This document shows positions 54,921-63,688 of a DNA stretch of 64,000 nt, piece by piece. Each line of letters opens with the position of its first letter. Positions within the stretch are counted from its first letter, which is position 1. A model generated the notes under the pieces. That model worked only from the letters and a program-made list of their open reading frames with translations, did not search any database and was not told where the DNA came from. Location of the stretch: the NCBI GenBank assembly GCA_018268075.1, contig JAFDXH010000206.1:1-64000 (forward strand). The letters run 5' to 3'. Source of the stretch: Bacteroidota bacterium (lineage in GTDB: Bacteria; Bacteroidota; Bacteroidia; Chitinophagales; Chitinophagaceae). Both the position numbers and the translations under genes were made by a program.

Positions 54921-55164
54921 TTAATAGCAACTATCATACACAGGTCTCTATCAAACACTTCATTCTCTGGCTACCAGAACTGCGCCAGCCTGAGAAGGCT
55001 TTGATTGAAAGAAAACGATCAACATGATTAAATAGTAATTTTCAATATTTTATCAGATTTGCTAAAAAGCCTTTTAGGGTTCTTTGCATTTATACCGCTG
55101 AATAAATTTCCCTCCGGCACCCAAACTAACTCAGTTTTAAGCACTTTTTATGGATAAAAAAGTG

Positions 55165-55172
55165 TACTTTTG
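55165..55172 (+). promoter_or_regulatory. Possible -7 element of rpsA
   Basis: TACTTTTG matches TAnnTTTG, 92 nt upstream of the rpsA start, which implies a leader of about 85 nt. No well-spaced TTTG is visible upstream. Confidence 0.4.
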
Positions 55173-55264
55173 CCATCCCAAAAAATAAGGGAATTTTATT
55201 CACAACAAAATGCTGATAAACAGGATGCCGCAAAGCATACAGCAACAAAAAAATAACCTGCTAA

Positions 55265-57379
55265 ATGAAAATGGATACACAAAACGAAAACAACACTCCT
55301 TCACAAGAGTTACCTGTAAATGAAATGCCTCAGGGCGGAATAGAAGGGGTTCCTTTCCCCGATTTCCCAGATACAGAATCTACTCATGCTGCACTTGAGC
55401 CACAGCCAACAGTTACAGAAGTTCAGGAAGCCGCTCTTTCTACAGCCCATGATGATTTTGACTGGAACATTGACAAGCGCAACGTCACTACCTACGACAA
55501 ATCAGAGAGAGAAAAGTATGATGCAGTGTATGATAAGACCTTTAAGCAAATCAATGACAATGAGATGATCACCGGAACAGTGGTTGGTATGACTAAAACT
55601 GACGTAGTGATTAATATCGGTTTTAAAAGTGATGGACTTGTAGGCTTGAACGAATTTCGGGATACCCCCAATTTAAAGGTTGGTGATGAAGTAGAGGTGA
55701 TGGTAGCCGAGAAAGAAGACAAAGATGGTAATCTACACCTTAGCCGCAAACAAGCCCGTACTACACGTGCTTGGGAAAGAATAGTGGATATGCACAGAAC
55801 TGGCGAAATAGTAACCGGTCAGGTTACCAGCAAAACCAAAGGCGGCCTTATCGTAGATGTTTTTGGTATGGAAACATTCCTGCCGGGCTCTCAGATTGAC
55901 GTTAAGCCTGTTACAGACTATGATCAGTTCGTAGGAAAGACAATGGAATTCAAAGTTGTTAAAATCAATGAGACGATCAAAAATGCGGTGGTTTCTCACA
56001 AAGCGCTTATTGAAAGCGACATTGAACAACAACGTGCAGAAATTATTGGCAAGCTTGAAAAAGGTCAGGTATTGGAAGGCACAATCAAGAACATTACTGA
56101 TTTTGGTGCATTCCTTGATCTTGGTGGCTTGGATGGTTTACTCTACATTACTGATATCAGTTGGGGACGCATCAATCATCCAAGTGAAGTACTGAAACTG
56201 GATCAGAAACTGAATGTAGTGGTACTTGATTTTGATGATGATAAAAAACGTATCAGCCTTGGTTTAAAACAATTAACACCTCATCCATGGGATACACTAC
56301 CAGACAATATACAGGAAGGTGGTGTAGTAAAAGGAAAGGTTGTAAACATCGAAGATTATGGTGCATTTTTGGAAATATACCCAGGTGTAGAAGGCTTAGT
56401 ACACGTAAGCGAAATTACATGGGCAAATACTCCGATCAATGCAAAAGAATTTTTCAAATTAGGCGATGAATACGAAGCTAAAGTAGTTACACTTAGCAAA
56501 GAAGACCGCAAGATGAGCCTTTCTATTAAGCAAATGACTGAAGATCCATGGAATACCATTGAAGCGCAGTACCCTGAAGGCAGCAAGCACAAAGGATTAG
56601 TGAAAAACATTACTCCTTATGGGGTATTTGTTGAACTTTCACCAGGTATAGGCGGCATGATTCACATTAGCGACTTAAGCTGGCTGAAGCGTTTCAACAA
56701 TCCAAATGAATACACTAAAGTGGGCGAAGAGATTGATGTAATCATCATGAGCATTGATAAGGAGAACCGCAAATTGCAATTGGGTCACAAGCAAATAGAA
56801 GAAGATCCTTGGAATAGCCTGGAAGAAACGTTCCCAGTTGGAAGCATACATGAAGGAACCGTAACCCGTAAAGATGATAAAGGTGCTACAGTGCAACTTC
56901 CATACGGACTTGAAGGGTTTGCCCCAGGCCGTCATCTACGTAAAGAAGATGAAAAAAGCATCGGTATAGATGAAATTGCACCGTTTATGGTAATAGAATT
57001 TGACAGAAATGATAAGAAGATTATACTAAGCCATAGCCGCATTTGGGAAAAAGAAAAAGCTGACGAATTTAATGCTCAGCAAAAAGAAAAAAGAGCTGAT
57101 GCCGAATCTACTAAGAAAGCTGTAAAAAGCATTCAAAGTAAAGTTGAAAAAACAACTTTAGGCGATTTGGGAGTACTGGCCGATCTGAAAAAGAAAATGG
57201 ACAACAATCAGGGACAAAGCGAAAACACAGCACCAGAAGCTTCATCACCCAAAACTGAAGAAGTGAAAGCTGAAGTAGCAGCCCCTGAAAAGAAGGCTAC
57301 TACAAAGAAGAAAAAAGAACCGGCAACCGAAGATGGTGATGAAGATAAAACTTCAAAAACAGAAGGCGAGGCTGAATAA
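55265..57379 (+). CDS. rpsA: 30S ribosomal protein S1
   Basis: 704 residues with six S1 RNA-binding domains: roughly 93-165, 180-250, 268-338, 354-425, 441-513, 530-600 (each begins like 'GQVLEGTIKNITDFGAFLDLGG'). An acidic N-terminal arm of about 90 residues and a Lys/Glu/Ala-rich C-terminal tail extend the core. S1 tethers mRNA on the 30S subunit and matters most where Shine-Dalgarno sites are weak, as in this phylum. ATG 55265 or 55271 are both possible. It is single, with its own promoter candidate and a strong terminator. Confidence 0.97.
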   Translation: MKMDTQNENNTPSQELPVNEMPQGGIEGVPFPDFPDTESTHAALEPQPTVTEVQEAALSTAHDDFDWNIDKRNVTTYDKSEREKYDAVYDKTFKQINDNEMITGTVVGMTKTDVVINIGFKSDGLVGLNEFRDTPNLKVGDEVEVMVAEKEDKDGNLHLSRKQARTTRAWERIVDMHRTGEIVTGQVTSKTKGGLIVDVFGMETFLPGSQIDVKPVTDYDQFVGKTMEFKVVKINETIKNAVVSHKALIESDIEQQRAEIIGKLEKGQVLEGTIKNITDFGAFLDLGGLDGLLYITDISWGRINHPSEVLKLDQKLNVVVLDFDDDKKRISLGLKQLTPHPWDTLPDNIQEGGVVKGKVVNIEDYGAFLEIYPGVEGLVHVSEITWANTPINAKEFFKLGDEYEAKVVTLSKEDRKMSLSIKQMTEDPWNTIEAQYPEGSKHKGLVKNITPYGVFVELSPGIGGMIHISDLSWLKRFNNPNEYTKVGEEIDVIIMSIDKENRKLQLGHKQIEEDPWNSLEETFPVGSIHEGTVTRKDDKGATVQLPYGLEGFAPGRHLRKEDEKSIGIDEIAPFMVIEFDRNDKKIILSHSRIWEKEKADEFNAQQKEKRADAESTKKAVKSIQSKVEKTTLGDLGVLADLKKKMDNNQGQSENTAPEASSPKTEEVKAEVAAPEKKATTKKKKEPATEDGDEDKTSKTEGEAE

Positions 57380-57403
57380 GTTCTTATCTAATGAATAATG
57401 CTC

Positions 57404-57431
57404 AAAGCCGGCTTCGCAGCCGGCTTTTTTT
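57404..57431 (+). terminator. Rho-independent terminator of rpsA
   Basis: AAAGCCGGCT-TCGC-AGCCGGCTTT followed by a T-run, 25 nt after the rpsA stop. Ten-base-pair stem, high GC, tetraloop. Confidence 0.93.
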
Positions 57432-58023
57432 ATTTTTAAATAAGCGTCGAAACAAATTTCATAATCATAAATCACCTACTGATCCCTGCGGGTTAATCAT
57501 CAATTTTTTTTGAGCGATTGACCGAGCGAAGTGTTTGATATAAATCAATTCATTTACGCCTGATAGCCCAAATACCTCAAAATATTACCAACAATCAAGG
57601 TCTGGTTCGAATTTTGTGACTGCAGGAAAAATGCCTTCTGAGCGTATGCAGAAATCAAAAATTATTATCTATATATTATTTGCATTTATAATTCTTGCCA
57701 GCTTGTTCCTGTTTTTTTTGGTAATACTGGGTTAGCAAACTATCGAATGTCGCAAATCTACCGGGATTGATAAAGGCTCTATTTTTACTGGGTAAGCACG
57801 TACACAACTTACCTTATTGCATTACACTTTCAATAGAAGGACTAAAATATTTTTCCAGTCAAAGATTAATCGTAGCATCGGAAAGGAAGAAAAATATTGG
57901 AATCTATGATCAATCCAACACAGCCTGAGCTAAGGCAATTTCTTAGAAAATGCTTTAAATAATTGAATTTATTAATTTTGGAAAGCGCTTCAAGAGCAGG
58001 TACACCAAAAGAGCTAAGTAACT
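57432..58023. other. 592-nt region between rpsA terminator and thiolase gene
   Basis: AT-rich, with one plausible micro-ORF (57631-57735). The rest shows no larger gene, repeat or RNA that I can recognise. The 3' end (58024) is the thiolase stop on the minus strand. Confidence 0.5.
57631..57735 (+). CDS. Putative 34-residue single-pass membrane peptide
   Basis: ATG 57631 to TAG 57733-57735, with AGGA 7 nt upstream (TGCAGGAAAAATG). Residues 1-9 are polar and basic (MPSERMQKSK), followed by about 23 hydrophobic residues and a short tail, which is the profile of an inner-membrane micro-protein with a positive-inside N-terminus. A second in-frame ATG is at 57646. No homologue is recognised. It could be a chance ORF; the Shine-Dalgarno-like site and clean hydrophobic run support it moderately. 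Confidence 0.45.
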   Translation: MPSERMQKSKIIIYILFAFIILASLFLFFLVILG

Positions 58024-59211
58024 TTAGGAAGCATTTTCAATTACCAAAGCACTGGCGCCACCTCCGCCATAACAAATACCTGCTGCCCCCAATTTTCCGC
58101 TATTTTGCTTTAATACATTTATTAATGTTACTATTATTCTGGCACCGCTACATCCTAAAGGGTGCCCTAAGGATACTGCGCCACCATTTACATTTACCTT
58201 AGTAGAGTCAAGATTCATTTTTTGGGTATTTACTATACCCACCACACTAAACGCCTCATTCAGTTCAAAAAAATCTACATCATTGATTTTCAACCCTGCC
58301 TTTTCAATCGCTTTTGGAACAGCAAGCGAGGGGGTGGTAGTAAACCACTCCGGCGCTTGCTCAGCATCAGCATAGGCAAGTATTTTAGCCAATGGTTTAA
58401 TGCCTAAAGCATCTGCTTTTTCTTTACTCATTAAGACTACTGCTGCTGCGCCATCATTAATGGTGCTTGCATTAGCAGCAGTAACACTCCCCCCCTTTTC
58501 GAAGGGAGATTTCAGTTCAGCAAATTTTTCAAATTTTACATTAAAAGGTTCTTCATCCTCAAGCATGGCAATAGGATCACCCTTTCTTTGGGGAATATTA
58601 ACCGGAACAATTTCATCCTTAAACTTTCCTTCTTTAATAGCAGCCTGTGATCTTTTATAGCTTTCTATAGCAAACTCATCTTGCTCATTTCGGCTGATAT
58701 TGCATTCTTTTGCACATAATTCTGCAGCACTTCCCATTGCATAATTTTTATATACATCTGTAAGCCCATCTTTAGCCAATCCATCTACCAGTTTTGCATC
58801 TCCATATTTATTTCCCCAGCGAAGTGATGGCGAATAGAAAGGTGCGCTACTCATGTTTTCCATTCCGCCAGCTACTACTATATCTGCATCGCCTAATATT
58901 ATACTTTGATACCCCAACATAATACTCTTCAAGCCACTTGCACAAACCTTATTTACCGTAGTACAACATACATTTTCTGCCAGTCCGGCAAATATTGCAG
59001 CCTGCCTGGCCGGAGCCTGCCCCAGGTTAGCCTGCAATACGCATCCCATATAAACTTCCTGAATCATTTCCGGCTTAATCCCCGCTTTATCTACAGCCCC
59101 TTTAATCGCTATTGCGCCTAATTGGGTAGCAGCAATATCCTTTAGCTTACCCCCAAAAGATCCAATTGGTGTACGAACAGCACTTACAATATATACAACT
59201 TTATTTTCCAT
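58024..59211 (-). CDS. Acetyl-CoA C-acyltransferase (thiolase)
   Basis: 395 residues, complete thiolase. N-terminal 'IVSAVRTPIGSFGGKL', nucleophile C90 in 'TVNKVCASGLKSI', 'NGGAVSLGHPLGCSGARI' with the active-site His, and 'GICYGGGGASALVIE' with the second catalytic Cys. It interconverts acetoacetyl-CoA (or 3-ketoacyl-CoA) and acetyl-CoA. Both biosynthetic (AtoB) and beta-oxidation (FadA) roles are possible; no fadB-like gene is adjacent. A CAAAGGTA on the plus strand at 59228-59235 is a perfect -7 box (TACCTTTG) on its strand. Confidence 0.93.
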   Translation of the reverse strand: MENKVVYIVSAVRTPIGSFGGKLKDIAATQLGAIAIKGAVDKAGIKPEMIQEVYMGCVLQANLGQAPARQAAIFAGLAENVCCTTVNKVCASGLKSIMLGYQSIILGDADIVVAGGMENMSSAPFYSPSLRWGNKYGDAKLVDGLAKDGLTDVYKNYAMGSAAELCAKECNISRNEQDEFAIESYKRSQAAIKEGKFKDEIVPVNIPQRKGDPIAMLEDEEPFNVKFEKFAELKSPFEKGGSVTAANASTINDGAAAVVLMSKEKADALGIKPLAKILAYADAEQAPEWFTTTPSLAVPKAIEKAGLKINDVDFFELNEAFSVVGIVNTQKMNLDSTKVNVNGGAVSLGHPLGCSGARIIVTLINVLKQNSGKLGAAGICYGGGGASALVIENAS

Positions 59212-59227
59212 TGATTTTTATTTTCGA

Positions 59228-59235
59228 CAAAGGTA
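59228..59235 (-). promoter_or_regulatory. -7 element of the thiolase gene
   Basis: TACCTTTG on the minus strand matches TAnnTTTG, 16 nt upstream of the thiolase ATG. No -33 element is clear. Confidence 0.45.
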
Positions 59236-59326
59236 ACACACATAAAAAGGATGCATAGGTTTAGGTAAAATATTTTCTTAAATGGGAGAAATTAATTTAC
59301 TTCGTGTAAACCATAAAAGAAAGGAA

Positions 59327-59425
59327 ATGAATAATTTTAGTTTACAAAAATTCACTACAATTATGATCATCACAACTGTGTTAATGGTCTTAATCGGAAT
59401 ACTTTCTCTAAAGTGCGGTGCATAG
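59327..59425 (+). CDS. Putative 32-residue single-pass membrane peptide
   Basis: ATG 59327 to TAG 59423-59425, preceded by AAGGAA. It reads MNNFSLQKFTTIM then about 16 hydrophobic residues and a basic-Cys tail (SLKCGA). It sits in the 257 nt between the divergent thiolase and dnaG genes, 43 nt before dnaG on the same strand. No homologue recognised. May be chance, or a short membrane peptide. Confidence 0.4.
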   Translation: MNNFSLQKFTTIMIITTVLMVLIGILSLKCGA

Positions 59426-59468
59426 ATTTTTCCGCAACTTTATATTAGTACTCTTTTTTTGAATTTAG

Positions 59469-61409
59469 ATGATATCACCAGAAACCATACAGCAGATAGT
59501 AAGTAGAATAGATATCATAGAGATTCTCAACTCTTTTATTAAATTAAAAAAAAGAGGCTCTAATTATATTGGGCTCTGCCCCTTTCATAACGAAAAGACT
59601 CCTTCTTTTACAGTTTCGCCATCCAAAGAAATTTATAAATGCTTTGGCTGCGGACGTAGTGGCAACACCATTACCTTCCTGATGGAACACGAGAAGTACA
59701 GCTATGTAGAGTCGCTAAAATGGCTGGCAGCTAAATATAATATTGAAATTGAAGAAAAGGAAGTTAGCTCAGAAGCTAGAGAGAAGATTCAGATTGCTGA
59801 CAGTTTATATATTTTAAATAGCTATGCTCAAAAGTTTTTTAGTGATCAATTACACAATACTGATGAAGGCCGTGATATTGCCGAATCCTACCTGAGAGAA
59901 AGAGGCTTTAGGCAAGAAATTATTGATAAGTTCGAATTGGGGTATAATCCAATAGCTAAGGACACCTTTGCAAAAAATGCTGGTGAAAGCCAGTTCAATA
60001 AGGATATTTTAATAAAATCAGGATTGGTGAACCTGCGCGATGGGGTAATGCAAGACAATTACCGTGGCAGAATTATATTTCCTATTCATAATCAATCAGG
60101 AAAAGTTCAGGGCTTTGGCGCCCGTATAATAGCTGCTAACGATAAAGCGCCCAAATACATTAATACTCCAGAAAATGAAATTTACGTAAAGAGTAAGGTG
60201 CTGTATGGTTTATGGCAAAGCAGGCATACTATTGATAAACATAATGAGTGTTTGCTGGTAGAAGGTTATACTGATGTAGTAGCACTTCACCAAGGCGGAA
60301 TTGAAAATGTGGTAGCAAGTGGTGGTACATCGCTAACTCAGGATCAACTAAACCTGATAAAAAAACTTACCACCAACCTGACCATTTTATATGATGGTGA
60401 TGAAGCTGGCATTAAAGCTGCATTGCGCGGACTTGACATAGCCTTGTCGGAAGGCCTTGAGGTAAAACTGGTGCTCCTGCCAGATCAGGAAGACCCTGAT
60501 TCATTCATAAGAAAAAATGGCACTACCAAATTCAGAGAATTTGTAGAAAAAAATAAAAAAGACTTTATCCTTTTTCAAATGGAACGAGGCCTTAAAAAGG
60601 CCGGCGAAGATCCTACATTAAAAGCAAAACTAGTAAGTCAGATTGCAGAATCCATTTCCAGGATTAATAAAATAGAAGATTTTACACGGCAGCAAGATTA
60701 TATAAAAAAGACTGCCGAAACTTTGGATATAGACGAAGCAGGTTTGCACAATCTGGTTAATAAATTTATCAGAGACCGTTTGTTACAGCAAAATAAAAAT
60801 GCCTTATCACCAAATGAACATACAACCGAGAAGTCAACTGAAATTATAGAATTATCGCAGGATGAGCATGAAGCGATGGAGTTGATATCTAAATCATCCA
60901 GCAATGAAAAATCATTAGTAAGGTGCCTGCTGGATTATGGGATAATGCCTTGGGAGGGCGAGCGCACAGTAGCAGATTACATCCTTTATGAATTTCTGGA
61001 AGATGATACCATCCACGATCCTATGCTCAAAAAAATTATTGAACTATATAAAACCTATTACGAAAACAACCTTGAACCTACATCCAAATCATTCTTATAT
61101 ATTGAAGACCTTTCATTAAGTAAAGTTGTAGTAGATCTGGTTCAGTTCCCATACGAAATAAGTGAAGGATGGGAAGAAAGGTATGAAACCAAAGTGCCTC
61201 GTAAAGATGATAATTATATCAACGATATTACATCTACCATTTGTTACTTACAACTGAGTAAGATAAAAAAATTAATTACCATCAATGAGAAAGAATTAGC
61301 TCTTTCATCAAAGACGGAAGAAACAAATCTCTTAATTCAAACCCATTTTCACCTGAAGCAACTGGAAATGGGGCTTACTAAAGAATTAGGAACAGTAATA
61401 TTAAAATGA
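59469..61409 (+). CDS. dnaG: DNA primase
   Basis: 646 residues. CHC2 zinc finger with C37, H40, C58 and C61 ('CPFHNEKTPSF', 'YKCFGCGRSGN'), then the primase catalytic core and TOPRIM domain with 'LLVEGYTDVVALHQ' (Glu) and 'ILYDGDEAGIKAALRG' (Asp pair), and a C-terminal helicase-binding region. It makes RNA primers for replication with DnaB. The Bacteroidota-type C-terminus is long and diverged. Its stop codon immediately abuts the stop of the convergent gene. Confidence 0.96.
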   Translation: MISPETIQQIVSRIDIIEILNSFIKLKKRGSNYIGLCPFHNEKTPSFTVSPSKEIYKCFGCGRSGNTITFLMEHEKYSYVESLKWLAAKYNIEIEEKEVSSEAREKIQIADSLYILNSYAQKFFSDQLHNTDEGRDIAESYLRERGFRQEIIDKFELGYNPIAKDTFAKNAGESQFNKDILIKSGLVNLRDGVMQDNYRGRIIFPIHNQSGKVQGFGARIIAANDKAPKYINTPENEIYVKSKVLYGLWQSRHTIDKHNECLLVEGYTDVVALHQGGIENVVASGGTSLTQDQLNLIKKLTTNLTILYDGDEAGIKAALRGLDIALSEGLEVKLVLLPDQEDPDSFIRKNGTTKFREFVEKNKKDFILFQMERGLKKAGEDPTLKAKLVSQIAESISRINKIEDFTRQQDYIKKTAETLDIDEAGLHNLVNKFIRDRLLQQNKNALSPNEHTTEKSTEIIELSQDEHEAMELISKSSSNEKSLVRCLLDYGIMPWEGERTVADYILYEFLEDDTIHDPMLKKIIELYKTYYENNLEPTSKSFLYIEDLSLSKVVVDLVQFPYEISEGWEERYETKVPRKDDNYINDITSTICYLQLSKIKKLITINEKELALSSKTEETNLLIQTHFHLKQLEMGLTKELGTVILK

Positions 61410-61850
61410 TCAGGCTGCCTGCTCTTTTAAACTAAGGCTTTTGGCGGCTTTAGCTTTTGAAACTGCTATTGGCTTTACAAACTGCTGAGCACTCCATACA
61501 TAATCCAGCACAACCTTATCGGCAGTTTCATACCCAAGTTCCATAATAAAATCCCAGCACCCTTTGCGATTAAGATCACTCGCAATTTTTGATGATTGAC
61601 GTGGGAAAGCAATCCATAACTTGGATTCCGGATGCAAAGCAGGCTTTACTTCTGAAAAAATACTTTGAAGCTGATGAGAATTAAGCGCAAAAACCAGCGC
61701 AAAATCAATTTTCCTGATCTTTAAAAGTTGGGTAACATTTTTAGAAAAAGAAACTTTGGAAAATTGTTTTTCTATAGTAGAAGGAAGCCCCTGTATTAAT
61801 ACGTTTTTTTCATCAGTCAATTGTAATTTTTCAAACAAGGTTTGGGACAT
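61410..61850 (-). CDS. Uncharacterised protein of about 146 residues
   Basis: From ATG 61850 (MSQTLFEKLQLTDEKNVLIQGLP). Composition is soluble: 'DFALVFALNSHQLQSIFSEVK', 'SKLWIAFPRQSSKIASDLNRKGCWDFIMELGYETADKVVLDYVWSAQQF', then a Lys/Ala-rich tail. The alternating strand-helix pattern and the 'LWIAFPRQSSKIASDL' block recall small DUF3052-like proteins; I am not certain. No signal peptide. Convergent with dnaG. Confidence 0.6.
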   Translation of the reverse strand: MSQTLFEKLQLTDEKNVLIQGLPSTIEKQFSKVSFSKNVTQLLKIRKIDFALVFALNSHQLQSIFSEVKPALHPESKLWIAFPRQSSKIASDLNRKGCWDFIMELGYETADKVVLDYVWSAQQFVKPIAVSKAKAAKSLSLKEQAA

Positions 61851-62026
61851 AATCAAATCAAATGTTTTAAATTAATAAATGGCCTGAATATTTCTGCTGA
61901 TATTTTTCAATTAGAGAAAAATAAAATATAACAGTATATAAACGGATAAGATTGCTGCAAATTTACCAAAAAAAAATGTATTTCCTTACAAAAAGGTTGA
62001 TTAGTTGGCTCTAAAAAGGTTAAAGG

Positions 62027-62833
62027 TTAATTAACCGGTTGGTAATATTTCAATGCTTCAGGCATATATCCCTGTAGTTTTTCAATTCTTTTAGAATCCA
62101 AAGGATGGGTACTTAAAATTTCAGGTGGCTGAGAACCAGTCTTTAATGCAGACATTCTGGTCCAAAAAGGAACTGCTTCCCGCGGATTATACCCCGCTAT
62201 TGCTGCGAATATTAGTCCATAATGATCGGCTTCATATTCCTGATTACGTGAATTAGGCAATAAAAATCCAACCTGAGCAGATGGTGCAAAAACAGCATTA
62301 AAAATATTATTAGCATTGCTATTTCCCTGGGTGAATATATTTCCTGCAACCTCTGCCCCTTGTGCTACTAATGCCTGGCTTATTCTTTCCTGTCCGTGAT
62401 GGGCAACGGCATGGGTAATTTCATGGCCCAATACGATAGCTAACGCAGCCTCATTTTGTGTTACAGGCAACAAGCCTGTATAAACAACCACTTTTCCGCC
62501 AGGCATACACCATGCATTCACTTCTTTATTATCTACCAGATTGAACTCCCATTTGTATCCATCCAATTCATGGGTAAGGCCCTTAGCAGCATAGTATTTT
62601 TGGATAGCATTGGCTATACGCGTGCCTACTCGCTTCACCATTTCAGCATCCTTATTGGAGGTATTGCTTACTACTTTATTTTGCGATAAAAATGTTTGAT
62701 ATTGAGAAACAGCTTCCTGTTGCAAAGTTGACTCTGAAACCAACGATAGCTGATTCCGGCCCGTAATCGCATTGGTAGTGCAAGCACTAATAAAAACAAT
62801 AGCTCCTATAAAAAGCCAATATATTTTCTTCAT
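62027..62833 (-). CDS. M48-family zinc metallopeptidase, lipoprotein
   Basis: 268 residues from ATG 62833 (MKKIYWLFIGAIVFISAC); the open frame extends to 62935, but that would bury the signal peptide. Lipobox 'FISAC' with Cys18. Zinc site H137-E-I-T-H141 in 'LGHEITHAVAHHG' and the third ligand E201 in 'QEYEADHYGLI'. It resembles the periplasmic YcaL/LoiP/BepA-type peptidases of envelope quality control. Without the TPR domain of BepA. Divergent position relative to plsY: both on minus strand, 120 nt apart. Confidence 0.9.
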   Translation of the reverse strand: MKKIYWLFIGAIVFISACTTNAITGRNQLSLVSESTLQQEAVSQYQTFLSQNKVVSNTSNKDAEMVKRVGTRIANAIQKYYAAKGLTHELDGYKWEFNLVDNKEVNAWCMPGGKVVVYTGLLPVTQNEAALAIVLGHEITHAVAHHGQERISQALVAQGAEVAGNIFTQGNSNANNIFNAVFAPSAQVGFLLPNSRNQEYEADHYGLIFAAIAGYNPREAVPFWTRMSALKTGSQPPEILSTHPLDSKRIEKLQGYMPEALKYYQPVN

Positions 62834-62952
62834 TTTTTTATTTTTTCTAAATAAGACAATTGGTGTACCAAAAATTAATAGTGGTGTAATTTCAAGATTG
62901 ATAAGAGTAAAAGTATAGTTGCACAGGCAATACAAAAAGAAATCAGAAAATT

Positions 62953-63609
62953 TTATTCTGATTCATTTTTTTTTAGTTTTTTCCTGTCTCGATACTTTAG
63001 TATAGGAACCCGCCCTTCATTTCCCTTCAGGAGCCGGCTAATATTTTTTTGATGTGTAAGCACAATCAGTACCGATACGGCAATTGCAAATACACGATAA
63101 AAAACTTCCTTTTCATTATAAATCCAAAGTACGCATATAGGTAATGCGATACCGGCTAAAATAGAACTCAGTGAAACATATCTTGTAAGATACAATACTA
63201 CCACAAACACGCCTACGCAACTCAAAGCTACCACCGGCTGAATAGCAAGCACCATCCCAAAAAGTGTGGCAACTCCTTTACCGCCCTTGAACTGTGCCCA
63301 TATCGGGTAAATATGCCCGACCACAGCAGCAAGGCCCAGACCAATCATTAAATTAGTCCTGTCTAATTCATTATTAATATAATAAGGTAAAAAATTGTAA
63401 AGTGCTACTGCAAAAATACCTTTAAGCATATCGCCAATCATTACGAGCGTACCAAATTTAGACCCCAGTACCCTAAAAGTATTTGTAGCCCCCATATTGC
63501 CACTTCCATACTCACGAATATCTATTTGGAAGAAATACCGGCTCACAATTAAAGCGGTAGGAATAGATCCAATTAGGTAAGCAATTAAGAGAAGCAAAAA
63601 TTCTTTCAT
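62953..63609 (-). CDS. plsY: Glycerol-3-phosphate acyltransferase (acyl-phosphate dependent)
   Basis: 218 residues, about five transmembrane helices. Conserved loop motifs: 'YLIGSIPTALIVSRYF', 'REYGSGNMGATNTFRVLG', 'GHIYPIWAQFKGGKGVAT' and 'THQKNISRLLKGNEGRV'. It transfers the acyl group from acyl phosphate to glycerol-3-phosphate, the first step of phospholipid synthesis at the inner membrane. A TATATTTG -7-like sequence is on its strand (plus positions 63636-63643), 27 nt upstream. Charged Lys/Asn-rich C-terminus. Confidence 0.95.
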   Translation of the reverse strand: MKEFLLLLIAYLIGSIPTALIVSRYFFQIDIREYGSGNMGATNTFRVLGSKFGTLVMIGDMLKGIFAVALYNFLPYYINNELDRTNLMIGLGLAAVVGHIYPIWAQFKGGKGVATLFGMVLAIQPVVALSCVGVFVVVLYLTRYVSLSSILAGIALPICVLWIYNEKEVFYRVFAIAVSVLIVLTHQKNISRLLKGNEGRVPILKYRDRKKLKKNESE

Positions 63610-63635
63610 TTCTTTAAAGCAATCTTCGTGATTGG

Positions 63636-63643
63636 CAAATATA
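63636..63643 (-). promoter_or_regulatory. Possible -7 element of plsY
   Basis: TATATTTG on the minus strand, 27 nt before the plsY ATG. No paired -33 element seen. Confidence 0.35.
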
Positions 63644-63688
63644 ATATTTATAATGTAGTTGATTGATTTAAAAACCCTTAAAATTTAT

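Larger units (their letters stand above)
54703..55264. other. 562-nt region without an accepted gene, containing a structured GC-richer stretch
   Basis: From about 54790 to 55030 the sequence is less AT-rich than its surroundings and carries several inverted repeats. A 76-codon frame (54797-55027) crosses it, but the repeats, not a protein pattern, explain its sequence, and no family was recognised. The promoter-proximal part for rpsA lies at 55165-55264. The whole stretch may be a leader or regulatory RNA for rpsA, a decayed mobile-element fragment, or a small gene. Confidence 0.4.

Noticed and set aside
54797-55027. 76-codon open frame upstream of rpsA as a protein gene
   Set aside because: No domain, no ribosome-binding site, and its sequence is dominated by the inverted repeats, so I report the region as structured DNA/RNA instead.
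57603-57615. T-loop-like GGTTCGAAT in the gap after rpsA, a tRNA remnant
   Set aside because: No acceptor or anticodon stems around it; nine bases can arise by chance.
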